From contig JAQWGN010000003.1 in NCBI GenBank assembly GCA_029238215.1, positions 32,694-96,693 of the forward strand: a stretch of DNA of 64,000 bases, written 5' to 3'. This document shows, piece by piece, positions 45,550-56,539 of this stretch. A program made the translations under genes and the position numbers. The notes beneath the pieces were generated by a model. The model was not told the origin of the DNA. It made no database searches and worked only from the letters and a program-made list of their open reading frames with translations. This stretch comes from Flavobacteriaceae bacterium. Its GTDB lineage: Bacteria; Bacteroidota; Bacteroidia; Flavobacteriales; Flavobacteriaceae. Position 1 is the stretch's first letter, and each line of letters starts with the position of its first letter.

Positions 45550-47076
45550 TTAATGTTTAAAGTGGCGTACTCCTGTGGTTACCATCGCCATATTATTTGC
45601 ATTACAATAATCAATGCTTAGCTGATCCTTGATAGACCCACCAGGCTGAATCACAGCACGTACTCCCGCTGTATATGCAATTTCTACACAATCAGGGAAA
45701 GGGAAAAACGCATCACTAGCCATCACTGATCCTTCTAAGTCAAAACCAAAATTTTGTGCTTTTTCGATAGCTTGTTGTAAGGCATCCACTCGTGAAGTTT
45801 GTCCCGTTCCAGAAGCGATAAGTTGCCCATTTTTGGCTAAAACGATAGTATTTGATTTTGTATGCTTGGCAATTTTTGAAGCAAAAAGCAAGTCATTTTT
45901 TTCTGTTGAAGTAACTTTTCTGTTAGAGACATCGGTAAGTAAATCGGCATTATCTGTAATGCGGTCAACATCTTGTACCAAATGCCCATTTAAGCACGAT
46001 CGCACCAGTGTTTCTGGTTGTGGGTATAGCTTTAATTCAAGCAATATGCGGTTTTTCTTCTGCTTTAGAACAGCAATAGCATCTTGGTCATAACTTGGAG
46101 CAATTACTACCTCACAAAATAGGGAGTGAATCAATTCTGCAGTAGCTAAATCGATAGGTTTATTAGCAATAAGGACTCCTCCAAAAGCAGAAACAGGGTC
46201 TCCTGCAAGGGCAGCTGCATAGGCTTCTGACAGCGTATCACGAGTAGCAATTCCACATGCGTTGTTGTGCTTTAAAATAGCAAATGTTGGCGCATCGTTT
46301 ATGAATTCGCCCATAAGTTGCACAGCTGCATCCACGTCTAATAGATTATTGTAAGAAAGCTCTTTACCCCAATGCTTGGTAAACACATCATTGAATTCAC
46401 CAAAGAATTGTCCTTTTTGATGTGGGTTTTCACCATAGCGTAGACTTGTACTTGAGTTGTAACTTAGCTTTAGCACCTCAGTATCATCATTAAAAAATGA
46501 GAATATCTGGGTGTCGTAGTGCGATGAAATATGGAATGCATTTCTAGCAAATTTCTTTCTGTCTGCCCTTGATGAACTCCCATCTTTTTCAATTAGCAAC
46601 GACAAAAAATCTGCATAATCATCTACTGAAGCTATGCAAAGTACATCATTGTAATTCTTCGCTGCCGCGCGTATTAGTGAAATACCACCAATATCAATTT
46701 TTTCAATAATAGCGGCTTCATCTGCACCCGAACGAACCGTATCTTCAAAAGGATATAAGTCAACCAACACAATGTCTAAGTGAGGGATTTCAAATTGCGT
46801 CAATTCTTCTTGATCTGTTTTATTTGATCTGCGATTTAAAATACCCCCAAATACTTTGGGGTGTAATGTTTTAACACGCCCTCCCAAAATGGACGGGTAT
46901 GACGTTAAATCTTCAACATGTTTTACAGGAATATTTTGATCCTTAATAAATGCAGCGGTGCCACCAGTAGAGTAAAGTGTAATGCCCAGCTCATGCATTT
47001 TTGTTACGATAGGGGCTAACCCCTCTTTATTGTATACAGAAATAAGGGCTGATTTGGCTTGGATAGCGTCTTGCAT
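45550..47076 (-). CDS. purH: Bifunctional AICAR formyltransferase/IMP cyclohydrolase
   Basis: 508 residues. The N-terminal IMP cyclohydrolase domain (about 1-150; YSTGGTAAFIKD) and the AICAR transformylase domain (about 180-508; SLRYGENPHQKGQF and ILKHNNACG) are both complete. It makes the last two steps to IMP. It heads an operon continuing into mreBCD-mrdA-rodA. Confidence 0.97.
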   Translation of the reverse strand: MQDAIQAKSALISVYNKEGLAPIVTKMHELGITLYSTGGTAAFIKDQNIPVKHVEDLTSYPSILGGRVKTLHPKVFGGILNRRSNKTDQEELTQFEIPHLDIVLVDLYPFEDTVRSGADEAAIIEKIDIGGISLIRAAAKNYNDVLCIASVDDYADFLSLLIEKDGSSSRADRKKFARNAFHISSHYDTQIFSFFNDDTEVLKLSYNSSTSLRYGENPHQKGQFFGEFNDVFTKHWGKELSYNNLLDVDAAVQLMGEFINDAPTFAILKHNNACGIATRDTLSEAYAAALAGDPVSAFGGVLIANKPIDLATAELIHSLFCEVVIAPSYDQDAIAVLKQKKNRILLELKLYPQPETLVRSCLNGHLVQDVDRITDNADLLTDVSNRKVTSTEKNDLLFASKIAKHTKSNTIVLAKNGQLIASGTGQTSRVDALQQAIEKAQNFGFDLEGSVMASDAFFPFPDCVEIAYTAGVRAVIQPGGSIKDQLSIDYCNANNMAMVTTGVRHFKH

Positions 47077-47096
47077 GTGATGAAAATTATAAAGAG

Positions 47097-47104
47097 CAAA
47101 AGTA
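47097..47104 (-). promoter_or_regulatory. -7 element of the purH-mre operon
   Basis: TACTTTTG on the minus strand, 20 bases before the purH ATG. No TTTG at the expected -33 position. Confidence 0.55.
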
Positions 47105-47118
47105 GGAATTTTCTATCA

Positions 47119-47589
47119 CTAAAAAGTGCTATTGTTGCGTTTTAAAAACGCAGCAACAAGTGTATTTACACGAACTAAAAATACTTCATCAGCTTTTGAA
47201 AATGCATGTGCGGTATTTGAATCAATATCGATTTGTCCAATGTTTAAACCATCCATAAACAGGGGAACAACAATCTCAGACTTTACATCTAAACTACAAG
47301 CAATGTAATTGTCTTGCTCACGAACATCATCAACTATAAAGTTTTGATTACTGAGCGCTACTTGTCCGCAGATTCCCTTCCCAAAAGGGATTACAGTATG
47401 CGTTGTGGGTTTTCCTGCGTATGCTTTAAGATGTAACTCTTTTTTTGTGTTGTGATGAAAATAGAAACCTACCCAATGGTACGCAGGAAGTGTTTGTTGG
47501 ATTTTCTGGCATACCTCGTTAAGTCCATCAGTAACACTAGGGTTTGCGTTAAGGACTTGTTCAATAGTTGAAAGTAGCGTTGTATACAT
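47119..47589 (-). CDS. GAF-domain protein, likely free methionine-R-sulfoxide reductase
   Basis: 156 residues forming a single GAF domain. Cysteines in GKGICGQ and YIACSLDVKSEIVVPLF correspond to the fRMsr active-site pattern (the IAC-S..SEIVVP signature), so reduction of free Met-R-sulfoxide is likely. The third, usually nearby Cys of the E. coli enzyme is not obvious here. The ATG (47589) directly abuts the U tract of the groEL terminator. Confidence 0.82.
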   Translation of the reverse strand: MYTTLLSTIEQVLNANPSVTDGLNEVCQKIQQTLPAYHWVGFYFHHNTKKELHLKAYAGKPTTHTVIPFGKGICGQVALSNQNFIVDDVREQDNYIACSLDVKSEIVVPLFMDGLNIGQIDIDSNTAHAFSKADEVFLVRVNTLVAAFLKRNNSTF

Positions 47590-47615
47590 AAAAAAACTGC
47601 CCCAAAAGGGGCAGT
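47590..47615 (-). terminator. Terminator of groES-groEL
   Basis: ACTGCCCC (47596-47603) and GGGGCAGT (47608-47615) form a perfect 8-bp stem with an AAAA/TTTT loop. On the minus strand a run of U (47590-47596) follows and touches the start codon of the next gene. Confidence 0.92.
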
Positions 47616-47626
47616 GTGTTTAATGA

Positions 47627-49261
<1,635 letters not shown>

Positions 49262-49270
49262 TTAAATTTA

Positions 49271-49552
49271 TTAAGAAATAATTGCTAGAATATCACTTTC
49301 TCGCATGATTAGGTAATCCCCGCTGTCAAGCTTTAATTCATTACCAGCATATTTACCATACAAAACCGTATCACCTACTTTAAGTGTTACAGCATCGTCT
49401 TTAGTTCCTGGTCCTGTAGCTACTACAATTCCTTTTTGTGGTTTTTCTTTTGCGGTATCAGGTATAATGATACCAGAAGCTGTAGTGGTTTCTGCCGCTA
49501 AAGGCTCAATTACTACACGATCAGCCAAGGGTTTGATATTAATCGTACTCAT
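49271..49552 (-). CDS. groS: Co-chaperonin GroES
   Basis: 93 residues; the start [11 protein letters not shown], the mobile loop SGIIIPD and the [14 protein letters not shown] stretch are standard. It caps the GroEL ring. No CIRCE-like inverted repeat was seen upstream. Confidence 0.98.
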   Translation of the reverse strand: MSTINIKPLADRVVIEPLAAETTTASGIIIPDTAKEKPQKGIVVATGPGTKDDAVTLKVGDTVLYGKYAGNELKLDSGDYLIMRESDILAIIS

Positions 49553-49646
49553 GATTTAGTTTTATTTATTGTTAATGTAGCAGCAACTATGCCAATACAG
49601 TTTTTTTGTAGAATTCAGTAAATACACTGACAGCTTGACACTTGGA

Positions 49647-50000
49647 CTAGTTGTTTGTCTCTTCTGGAAGTAATGGTAGCGCTTCGGGAATCTCTTCTGG
49701 AACGGCTTCAGGAATAACTTCTTCTATGGCTTCTTCATCAATTAGTGTAGAACTATTGTCTTCAGAAGGAAGGCTAATAAGTGAATTAGAAACTAGAATT
49801 AAAACCAATAATAGTGCTGCAAGTACCCAAGTACTTTTGTCTAGGAAATCGGTTGTTTTTTGAACGCCACCAAGTTGTTGTGAACTACCTCCAAATGAGG
49901 ATGAAAGTCCTCCGCCTTTAGGGTTTTGAACCATTACAACTAGAATAAGAAGAAAACAAACAATAATGGTCAATATTAAGAAAATTGAAAAGGTACTCAT
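49647..50000 (-). CDS. secG: Preprotein translocase subunit SecG
   Basis: 117 residues. Two membrane helices (about 5-24 and 52-70) enclose the conserved NPKGGGLSSSFGG loop. After the second helix there is a 40-residue acidic, Pro-rich tail (EEVIPEAVPEEIPEALP) not found in short SecG proteins. It assists SecYE. It follows the TPR-like gene by one base. Confidence 0.93.
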   Translation of the reverse strand: MSTFSIFLILTIIVCFLLILVVMVQNPKGGGLSSSFGGSSQQLGGVQKTTDFLDKSTWVLAALLLVLILVSNSLISLPSEDNSSTLIDEEAIEEVIPEAVPEEIPEALPLLPEETNN

Positions 50001-50001
50001 G

Positions 50002-50613
50002 TTAACTCTCGTTTAGCGTGTTATTAATTTTTTTTAATTGGTCAGCAAAGAAACCACTTTTTTCTGGATATTTCAATGCCAAAATTTCGTATGCATTTTT
50101 AGCCTTTTTTAGCTTTCCTTGCTTAAAATAGACCTCTGCCAAGGTTTCAGTCATCAGCATTTGTTCATCAAACGACTGTTTTTTGGTTAAATTTTTTGGT
50201 TTATCGCTTATTTTAGAAAATTTAATTTTAGGTGCATCAGCAATAAATTTATTGATAAGCCTATCTGTTTCAGATGTACTCGAATCTGGATTTTGAATAT
50301 GTTGAAGCCAATCTGAAAAAGTTCTTACTTCATTATCTACCTCCTGTTCAGTAGCAACAGCGACTAAGGGTTCGGATTCAGTTGGATTATTGATAAGGTG
50401 CAGTCTATGCTTTGTTTGTAAGGAACAAGTGCTAAGTAAAGTGTTTTTATTTTCCAAGTTTAGCTCTTGTGCTAACTTCCATTCTAAATGACGAAGGGCT
50501 TGAAAATAAGGATACTGCTTTACAAGCGTCTCCACGTGCGAAAGTGTACTTTCTGGCGTTGATGCTGCTTCTTCATTAAGCTTTGTCAAATATGTGCGCT
50601 CATGACTTACCAT
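50002..50613 (-). CDS. Conserved protein with C-terminal TPR-like repeat
   Basis: 203 residues, no signal peptide. The C-terminal third (ETLAEVYFKQGKLKKAKNAY and YPEKSGFFADQLKK) is a tetratricopeptide pair; the N-terminal half (ALRHLEWKLAQEL) is helical with a polar, disordered linker (about 90-140). Function is unknown. Its position between lptE and secG, with a 7-base overlap with lptE, suggests an envelope-biogenesis role. Confidence 0.72.
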   Translation of the reverse strand: MVSHERTYLTKLNEEAASTPESTLSHVETLVKQYPYFQALRHLEWKLAQELNLENKNTLLSTCSLQTKHRLHLINNPTESEPLVAVATEQEVDNEVRTFSDWLQHIQNPDSSTSETDRLINKFIADAPKIKFSKISDKPKNLTKKQSFDEQMLMTETLAEVYFKQGKLKKAKNAYEILALKYPEKSGFFADQLKKINNTLNES

Positions 50614-51113
50614 TTGGCCAAAGATTCGTTAAATATATCTTGTGTAATACGTTCGAACAAAACTTCATGTGCATCAGCTTGTACGGCTTGTATTTGCAAT
50701 AAAGCATCGTAGTCATAGAAAAAACTAAAGCGTTTTTCAAAATCATCATCTGCATTGAGTGTGTTGAAGTACCTTACATTTACTGCCATTGAAAGTCTAT
50801 TTTGCGCAGCAGTTTCGTTTGCCGTAGCAGTCATAGGACTTATTCTGTATTCAACAATCTCGCCTTCGTAAATTAAGTGTCCATTGACGGAGCTAAGTTT
50901 AAGATTGGTCTGATTGAGTAGCATTTCTTGAATTGCATTTGTGAAATCACGATCAAGTCCAGGCTCAAACACTGAACCAATTTCATTAGCGGCATCATTA
51001 ACAAAGAAATTTACTTGTACTGTTTCTGCACCCTCAGGAATGGAGGCTCCCGTAAAGGAGTAATACTTGCAACTCGTACATAGAAGTAAAATCAAAAAGA
51101 ATACATTTCTCAT
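50607..51113 (-). CDS. lptE: LPS-assembly lipoprotein LptE
   Basis: 168 residues. A signal peptide with a Cys at residue 15 (LLLCTSCKYYSF) followed by the LptE fold (FEPGLDRDFTNAIQEM, GEIVEYRISPMTA). In Bacteroidota LptE is short and lacks close similarity to the E. coli form. It plugs LptD and delivers LPS. One base separates it from the sigma-54 activator gene. Confidence 0.88.
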   Translation of the reverse strand: MRNVFFLILLLCTSCKYYSFTGASIPEGAETVQVNFFVNDAANEIGSVFEPGLDRDFTNAIQEMLLNQTNLKLSSVNGHLIYEGEIVEYRISPMTATANETAAQNRLSMAVNVRYFNTLNADDDFEKRFSFFYDYDALLQIQAVQADAHEVLFERITQDIFNESLAKW

Positions 51114-51114
51114 G

Positions 51115-52362
51115 CTATAAATCTAGGTTAAATTGCTTAATCTTTCTATAAAGGGTTCTTTCTGAAATCCCTAATTCAGAAGCAGCAACTTTTCTACGTC
51201 CATTATTACGCTCCAAGGCTTTTACAATAAGCTCTAATTCTTTGTCTTGAAGCGATAAAGTTTCAGCTTCTTCTACTTCTTCAGCATAATCAAATTGATC
51301 TGTATACGGCTCACGTTCAGTATTTTTTGTAGGGGGTTGGGGCAGCTCGAGTTTGCTATCGCTAGACGCTGCATCATCGCCATAAATTTTTTGAATTAAG
51401 CCCTCATGTTGTTCTTTTGCATGCTCCATATTTGAGGCATTCATAAGCTCATTAGTTAGCTTTTTGAGATCGTTTAGGTCTGATTTCATGTCAAACAATA
51501 CTTTGTAAAGTATTTCTCTTTCTGAGCCAAAATCACCACCAGAGTCTTTGGAATCAATTATTGCTGGTAAGTTGGCATTCGTTGCGGGCAGGTATTGACG
51601 TAGAATGGTAGTATTTATATTTCTTTCTTGTTCTAAGACTGAAAGCTGTTCTGCAATATTTCGCAATTGCCGAATATTTCCTCCCCATGGTTGTTGCTCC
51701 AATACGGATTGTGCTTGTTCGTCCAGTCTTACAGTCGGCATTTGATATTTTTGAGCAAAATCAGCTGCAAATTTTCGAAACAATAAATGGATGTCATCCT
51801 TGCGTGCCCGAAGTGGAGGTAGATTGATTTCAACGGTACTTAATCGATAGTATAAATCTTCCCTAAATTTCCCTTTTTGAATAGCCTCTATCATTTTGAC
51901 ATTGGTGGCGGCAACTACACGCACATCGGTTTGCTGTACTTTCGAAGAACCTACTTTAAGAAATTCACCATTTTCTAGAACTCTTAACAGACGCACTTGC
52001 GTGGAAAGTGGAAGCTCTCCAACTTCATCTAAAAAAATAGTTCCACCATGAGCAACCTCAAAATATCCGCTTCGGGTTTGGGTAGCTCCTGTAAAGGCTC
52101 CTTTTTCGTGACCAAAGAGTTCAGAATCTATTGTGCCTTCAGGAATAGCACCACAGTTAACTGCAATAAATTTCCCATGTTTTCGGTTTGAAAGTTGGTG
52201 GATTATACGCGGAAAAGCTTCTTTACCCACACCAGACTCACCTGTAATTAGCACCGATATTTCGGTAGGTGCAACGCGTATGGCTTTGGCAAGGGCAAAA
52301 TTTAATTGCGGGTCATTTCCAATGATGCCAAACCGTTGTTTTATGTTTTGAACATTATCCAT
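51115..52362 (-). CDS. Sigma-54-dependent activator without receiver domain
   Basis: 415 residues from ATG 52362 (MDNVQNIKQRFGI); an upstream start lies deep in miaB. The AAA+ domain (about 15-235) has Walker A GESGVGKE, the sigma-54 contact loop GAFTGA, Walker B in GTIFLDEVGELP, and arginine-rich fingers. A variable linker is followed by a Fis-type helix-turn-helix (AASELGISERTLYRKI). There is no N-terminal receiver, GAF or PAS domain, so the signal is not obvious; control may be by level or partner binding. It overlaps miaB by eight bases. Confidence 0.93.
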   Translation of the reverse strand: MDNVQNIKQRFGIIGNDPQLNFALAKAIRVAPTEISVLITGESGVGKEAFPRIIHQLSNRKHGKFIAVNCGAIPEGTIDSELFGHEKGAFTGATQTRSGYFEVAHGGTIFLDEVGELPLSTQVRLLRVLENGEFLKVGSSKVQQTDVRVVAATNVKMIEAIQKGKFREDLYYRLSTVEINLPPLRARKDDIHLLFRKFAADFAQKYQMPTVRLDEQAQSVLEQQPWGGNIRQLRNIAEQLSVLEQERNINTTILRQYLPATNANLPAIIDSKDSGGDFGSEREILYKVLFDMKSDLNDLKKLTNELMNASNMEHAKEQHEGLIQKIYGDDAASSDSKLELPQPPTKNTEREPYTDQFDYAEEVEEAETLSLQDKELELIVKALERNNGRRKVAASELGISERTLYRKIKQFNLDL

Positions 52363-53836
52363 GATGATGAATTTGTGTTGGACCATAAGCAATAGCTTCT
52401 CCGATCAATGTGGCAGATGTGCAACGGGCAATATTGACCATAACAAAATCGCCAATGCAATAGTGTTCTTTAGGAAATACAACAACGGTATTTTGTTGCG
52501 TTCTTCCGCTCCATTGATCTTCCGACTTTTTAGAAGTTTTTTCAATAAGCACTTCCAATGTTTGCCCTACAAATCGATCGTTTCTGTAACGCGAATGTTG
52601 TTGTTGCAAAGCAACAATTTCTTGCAAGCGATGTTTTTTAACCGCTTCTGGAATATCGTCAATAAGCTTTTTGGCTGCAGGAGTTCCTGGCCGCTCTGAA
52701 TACATAAACATAAATCCAAAGTCATACTTCACATAGTCCATTAAATCAAGCGTGTCTTGATGATCTGTATCAGATTCACCAGGAAATCCAGCAATCATGT
52801 CCTGTGAAATGCCACACCCAGGTATAATGCGTTTGATATCGTCAATTAGCTCTATGTATTCTTCACGAGTATGCTGTCTGTTCATTGCTTTTAGTATGGC
52901 ATTACTTCCCGATTGAACAGGAAGGTGAATGTAATTGCAGATATTGGGGTGCTTTGCCATGATGTGAAGTACATCGCGGGTCATGTCCTGCGGATTGGAT
53001 GTTGAAAAGCGAAACCGAATACCCGGGTGATCTTGAGCAACTAAGTCGAGTAGTTGATGAAAATGCACAGCTGTTTTTTGTTGTAGTGGACTTGCTTTAG
53101 AAAAGTCTTTTTTAGGGCCACCACCATACCATAAATAGCTGTCTACATTTTGTCCTAATAGAGTTACTTCCTTATAGCCGTTTAGCGCTAAATTGTTAAT
53201 CTCTTCCAAAATACTTTTTGGATCACGGCTTCGTTCACGACCACGTGTAAAAGGGACCACACAAAAAGTACACATATTATCACAACCGCGAGTTATGGAA
53301 ACAAAGGCCGTTACTCCATTTGTTTGTAGTCGGACGGGTTGGACATCACCATACGTTTCTTCTTTTGAAAGGATAACATTAACGGCATCACGTCCAGCCT
53401 CAACCTCGGCAACTAAATTAGGAAGGTCTTTGTAGGCATCGGGACCAACAACCAAATCCACAATTTTTTCTTCCTCTAAAAAAGCATTTTTTAAACGTTC
53501 TGCCATGCAGCCTAAAACTCCCACTTTAACATTAGGGTTTGATTTTTTTACACTTTGAAATGCTTCAAGGCGTTTACGAACTGTTTGTTCTGCTTTTTCT
53601 CTAATGGAACAAGTGTTTACAAGAATCAGGTCTGCGTTATGTAGCTCAGCAGTGGTTTCATAACCTGCCTCCCCAAGAATAGAGGCAACAATTTCACTGT
53701 CAGAAAAGTTCATTTGACATCCATAAGATTCAATAAACATTTTCTTGCTATTTAAAGCAGTCTTAGATTTACGCTCCATCACCTCACCATTATAGGCGTT
53801 GGGATTTTTGAAGTTTTCAAAAGGAGGCTTAGGCAT
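52355..53836 (-). CDS. miaB: tRNA-2-methylthio-N6-isopentenyladenosine synthase MiaB
   Basis: 493 residues. The methylthiotransferase domain (FIESYGCQMNFSDSE), the radical-SAM cluster motif CDNMCTFCVVPF, and the C-terminal TRAM domain are complete. It adds the methylthio group to i6A37. The ATG at 53836 is used; an internal ATG at 53779 would remove a 19-residue extension and is equally possible. First gene of miaB-activator-lptE-TPR-secG. Confidence 0.96.
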   Translation of the reverse strand: MPKPPFENFKNPNAYNGEVMERKSKTALNSKKMFIESYGCQMNFSDSEIVASILGEAGYETTAELHNADLILVNTCSIREKAEQTVRKRLEAFQSVKKSNPNVKVGVLGCMAERLKNAFLEEEKIVDLVVGPDAYKDLPNLVAEVEAGRDAVNVILSKEETYGDVQPVRLQTNGVTAFVSITRGCDNMCTFCVVPFTRGRERSRDPKSILEEINNLALNGYKEVTLLGQNVDSYLWYGGGPKKDFSKASPLQQKTAVHFHQLLDLVAQDHPGIRFRFSTSNPQDMTRDVLHIMAKHPNICNYIHLPVQSGSNAILKAMNRQHTREEYIELIDDIKRIIPGCGISQDMIAGFPGESDTDHQDTLDLMDYVKYDFGFMFMYSERPGTPAAKKLIDDIPEAVKKHRLQEIVALQQQHSRYRNDRFVGQTLEVLIEKTSKKSEDQWSGRTQQNTVVVFPKEHYCIGDFVMVNIARCTSATLIGEAIAYGPTQIHHHG

Positions 53837-53857
53837 GTATTTCTAAATTTTAGCACA

Positions 53858-53865
53858 CAAATCTA
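53858..53865 (-). promoter_or_regulatory. -7 element of the miaB operon
   Basis: TAGATTTG on the minus strand, 21 bases before the miaB ATG. Two palindromes lie just upstream of it. Confidence 0.5.
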
Positions 53866-53868
53866 CAA

Positions 53869-53895
53869 AATATCGCCGATATTGACATTTTGTCA
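53869..53895. promoter_or_regulatory. Paired palindromes, possible operator
   Basis: AATATCG-C-CGATATT (53869-53883) and TGACA-TTT-TGTCA (53883-53895) are adjacent inverted repeats that share a base. They lie at the -10 to -35 region of the miaB operon. A two-fold symmetric DNA-binding dimer is the likely reader. Confidence 0.45.
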
Positions 53896-54041
53896 TGCGA
53901 TTGATTTTTATTTTTTTTCAAAGCTAGTGTGCAGTTTATTCCATGGTTACACGGGATGTAATTCCTAAATTAAGCAAGCAAAAATGACATCAGTCTAATA
54001 AATATATCGGGCTTACAATTTTCACAAACCATAAATTCTCC

Positions 54042-54049
54042 TACTTTTG
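54042..54049 (+). promoter_or_regulatory. -7 element of topA
   Basis: TACTTTTG 17 bases before the topA ATG. No TTTG at -33. Confidence 0.55.
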
Positions 54050-54066
54050 CTTCGTAATATTTCCCT

Positions 54067-56538
54067 ATGCCCAAAAATTTAGTAATCGTCGAGTCTCCAG
54101 CAAAAGCCAAAACTATTGAGAAGTTTTTGGGAGAAAAATTTAAGGTTGTTTCTAGTTATGGTCACATTTCTGATCTCCCTGCTAAGGAGCTTGGAGTGGA
54201 TGTAAATGGAGATTTTAGTCCAAACTACATTGTTAATGATGACAAAAAGAAAGTAGTTAGGGAATTAAAATCATTGGCAAAAAAAGCAGAAGTAGTATGG
54301 CTAGCAAGTGATGAAGACCGAGAGGGGGAGGCGATTGCTTGGCATCTAGCCGAGCAGCTAGACTTGGATCAGCAATCGACCAAACGAATTGTTTTTCATG
54401 AAATTACGAAAAATGCGATTCAGCACGCAATACAACACCCTCGAAATATCAACCAGCATCTGGTTGATGCTCAACAAGCAAGACGAGTTTTAGACAGATT
54501 GGTTGGCTATGAGTTGTCTCCTATTTTATGGCGCAAAGTCAAGGGCGGCTTATCTGCCGGACGTGTGCAGTCTGTATCAGTACGTATTTTGGTAGAACGC
54601 GAGCGAGAAATAGAAGATTTTACGCCTCAAGCAACGTTTAAAGTACAAGCTATTTTTGTTACTAATGAGGGTAAGTCGGTAAAAGCTTCAACGTCTAAAA
54701 CGTATCATTCAGAAGAAGAGGCACATGCATTTTTAACCCAAAACTCCGAGGCTACATTTACAATTGATACATTAGAAAAGAAGCCCGCAAAAAAATCACC
54801 AACAGCTCCGTTTACTACGTCAACATTACAACAAGAAGCAGCAAGAAAATTAGGTTTTTCTGTTAGTAGGACCATGTCGAATGCACAGCGCCTGTATGAA
54901 GCAGGTCACATTACGTACATGCGGACGGACAGCGTAAATTTATCAAAGCAAGCTTTGTCTGAGGCACAAGAAGTGATTACAAGTTCGTATGGTGCCGATT
55001 ATGCACAAACGCGTGTTTACAAAACAAAAAATAAAGGAGCTCAAGAAGCACACGAAGCAATACGGCCAACGAATTTAAGCAATACCCGTGTTCAAGCCGC
55101 ACCTGACGAACAAAGACTTTATGAACTCATATGGAAGCGTACTATTTCTTCTCAAATGAGTGATGCAAAATTAGAACGTACTACAGTTCAAATCAAAGCG
55201 GATACGCACGACACGATTTTCACCGCTCGAGGAGAGGTTATCACATTTGAAGGCTTTTTAAAAGTATATCTTGAGGGTAGAGATGATGAAGAGGAATCTT
55301 CAGAAGGATTGTTGCCTAAGATGGTAAAAGGAGATGTGTTGAACCGCAAGTCGATTACAGCAACCCAACGTTATAGCCGTCCTCCTGCACGTTATACAGA
55401 AGCATCTTTAGTCAAACGATTAGAAGAATTGGGGATAGGACGTCCTTCTACCTATGCACCAACAATTACAACGATTATAAGTAGGAAGTATGTTGAAAAG
55501 GGGACTGTCGAAGGTACTGAACGCCCCTACAATCAGTTGGTTTTGAAAAATGATACGCTGAAAAAGGAAACATTGGTAGAGCGCGTTGGCTCTGAAAAAG
55601 GAAAACTAGTTCCAACAGACGTAGGAAGGTTAGTCAATGATTTTTTGGTAACGAATTTCCCAAATATTGTTGATTATAACTTTACCGCCAAAGTAGAACA
55701 AGATTTCGATTCTATTGCCGTAGGCGATGAAGATTGGAAGAGTATTATGAAGTCATTTTACAGTGATTTTCATCCCATTGTTGAAGATGTCAGAGAAAAT
55801 GCACAGCGAGAAATCGGAGAACGTGTTTTAGGTGTTGACCCAAAATCTGGACGTCAGCTAAGTGTTCGTTTAGGAAAGTTTGGTGCAATGGCACAAATTG
55901 GAACTGTTGACGAGGAAGAGAAACCGCAATTTGCAAGTTTGCACCCCGATCAACAACTGGCTAAAATAACATTTGAGGAGGCATTAGACTTATTTAAACT
56001 CCCACTTAATTTAGGTGTTTTTGATGACGAGGCTGTAGAAGTAAATAATGGACGATATGGTCCTTATGTTCGTCATGGAAAAGCATTTATTTCCCTTCCA
56101 AAAGGTAAAAATCCACTCACAACCTCCTTAGAAGAAGCAATTGAATTTATTAAAGAAAAGAGGATTGCAGATGCGCCCATTGCGACATACGAGGAACTTC
56201 CAGTCACAAAAGGGGTAGGTCGCTTTGGCCCTTTTATTAAATGGAATGGTTGGTTTATTAATGTTTCAAAAAAATACGATCATGATCTTTTATCTTCTGA
56301 CGATATTGCTACACTAATTGAAGATAAAAAGAAAAAAGAAGCAGAACGTATTGTTCAAAATTGGGAAGAAGAAGGTGTGCGTATAGAAAAAGCACGATGG
56401 GGCCGTCATAATCTAATTAAGGGGAAGCAAAAAGTTGAACTTTCTAAAGATGTAGATGTTTCAAAAATGACACTTACTCAGGCCATGTCTTTGTTAGAAA
56501 AACAAAAACCTAAGAAAAAGCGAACCAAAAAGAAGTAG
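54067..56538 (+). CDS. topA: DNA topoisomerase I
   Basis: 823 residues. The Toprim domain (NLVIVESPAKAKTIEKF, ASDEDREGEAIAWHL), the gate domains with the catalytic Tyr 284 in TYMRTDSVNL, and C-terminal Toprim-Crpt repeats in place of zinc ribbons (VNNGRYGPYVRHGKAFISLP). It relaxes negative supercoils. The 3' end is one base from the start of the next gene, so the two share a message. Confidence 0.97.
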   Translation: MPKNLVIVESPAKAKTIEKFLGEKFKVVSSYGHISDLPAKELGVDVNGDFSPNYIVNDDKKKVVRELKSLAKKAEVVWLASDEDREGEAIAWHLAEQLDLDQQSTKRIVFHEITKNAIQHAIQHPRNINQHLVDAQQARRVLDRLVGYELSPILWRKVKGGLSAGRVQSVSVRILVEREREIEDFTPQATFKVQAIFVTNEGKSVKASTSKTYHSEEEAHAFLTQNSEATFTIDTLEKKPAKKSPTAPFTTSTLQQEAARKLGFSVSRTMSNAQRLYEAGHITYMRTDSVNLSKQALSEAQEVITSSYGADYAQTRVYKTKNKGAQEAHEAIRPTNLSNTRVQAAPDEQRLYELIWKRTISSQMSDAKLERTTVQIKADTHDTIFTARGEVITFEGFLKVYLEGRDDEEESSEGLLPKMVKGDVLNRKSITATQRYSRPPARYTEASLVKRLEELGIGRPSTYAPTITTIISRKYVEKGTVEGTERPYNQLVLKNDTLKKETLVERVGSEKGKLVPTDVGRLVNDFLVTNFPNIVDYNFTAKVEQDFDSIAVGDEDWKSIMKSFYSDFHPIVEDVRENAQREIGERVLGVDPKSGRQLSVRLGKFGAMAQIGTVDEEEKPQFASLHPDQQLAKITFEEALDLFKLPLNLGVFDDEAVEVNNGRYGPYVRHGKAFISLPKGKNPLTTSLEEAIEFIKEKRIADAPIATYEELPVTKGVGRFGPFIKWNGWFINVSKKYDHDLLSSDDIATLIEDKKKKEAERIVQNWEEEGVRIEKARWGRHNLIKGKQKVELSKDVDVSKMTLTQAMSLLEKQKPKKKRTKKK

Positions 56539-56539
56539 T

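Noticed and set aside
49610..49645. Direct TGACA repeats before groES
   Set aside because: They are direct and few, differ from CIRCE or other heat-shock operators, and may be chance.
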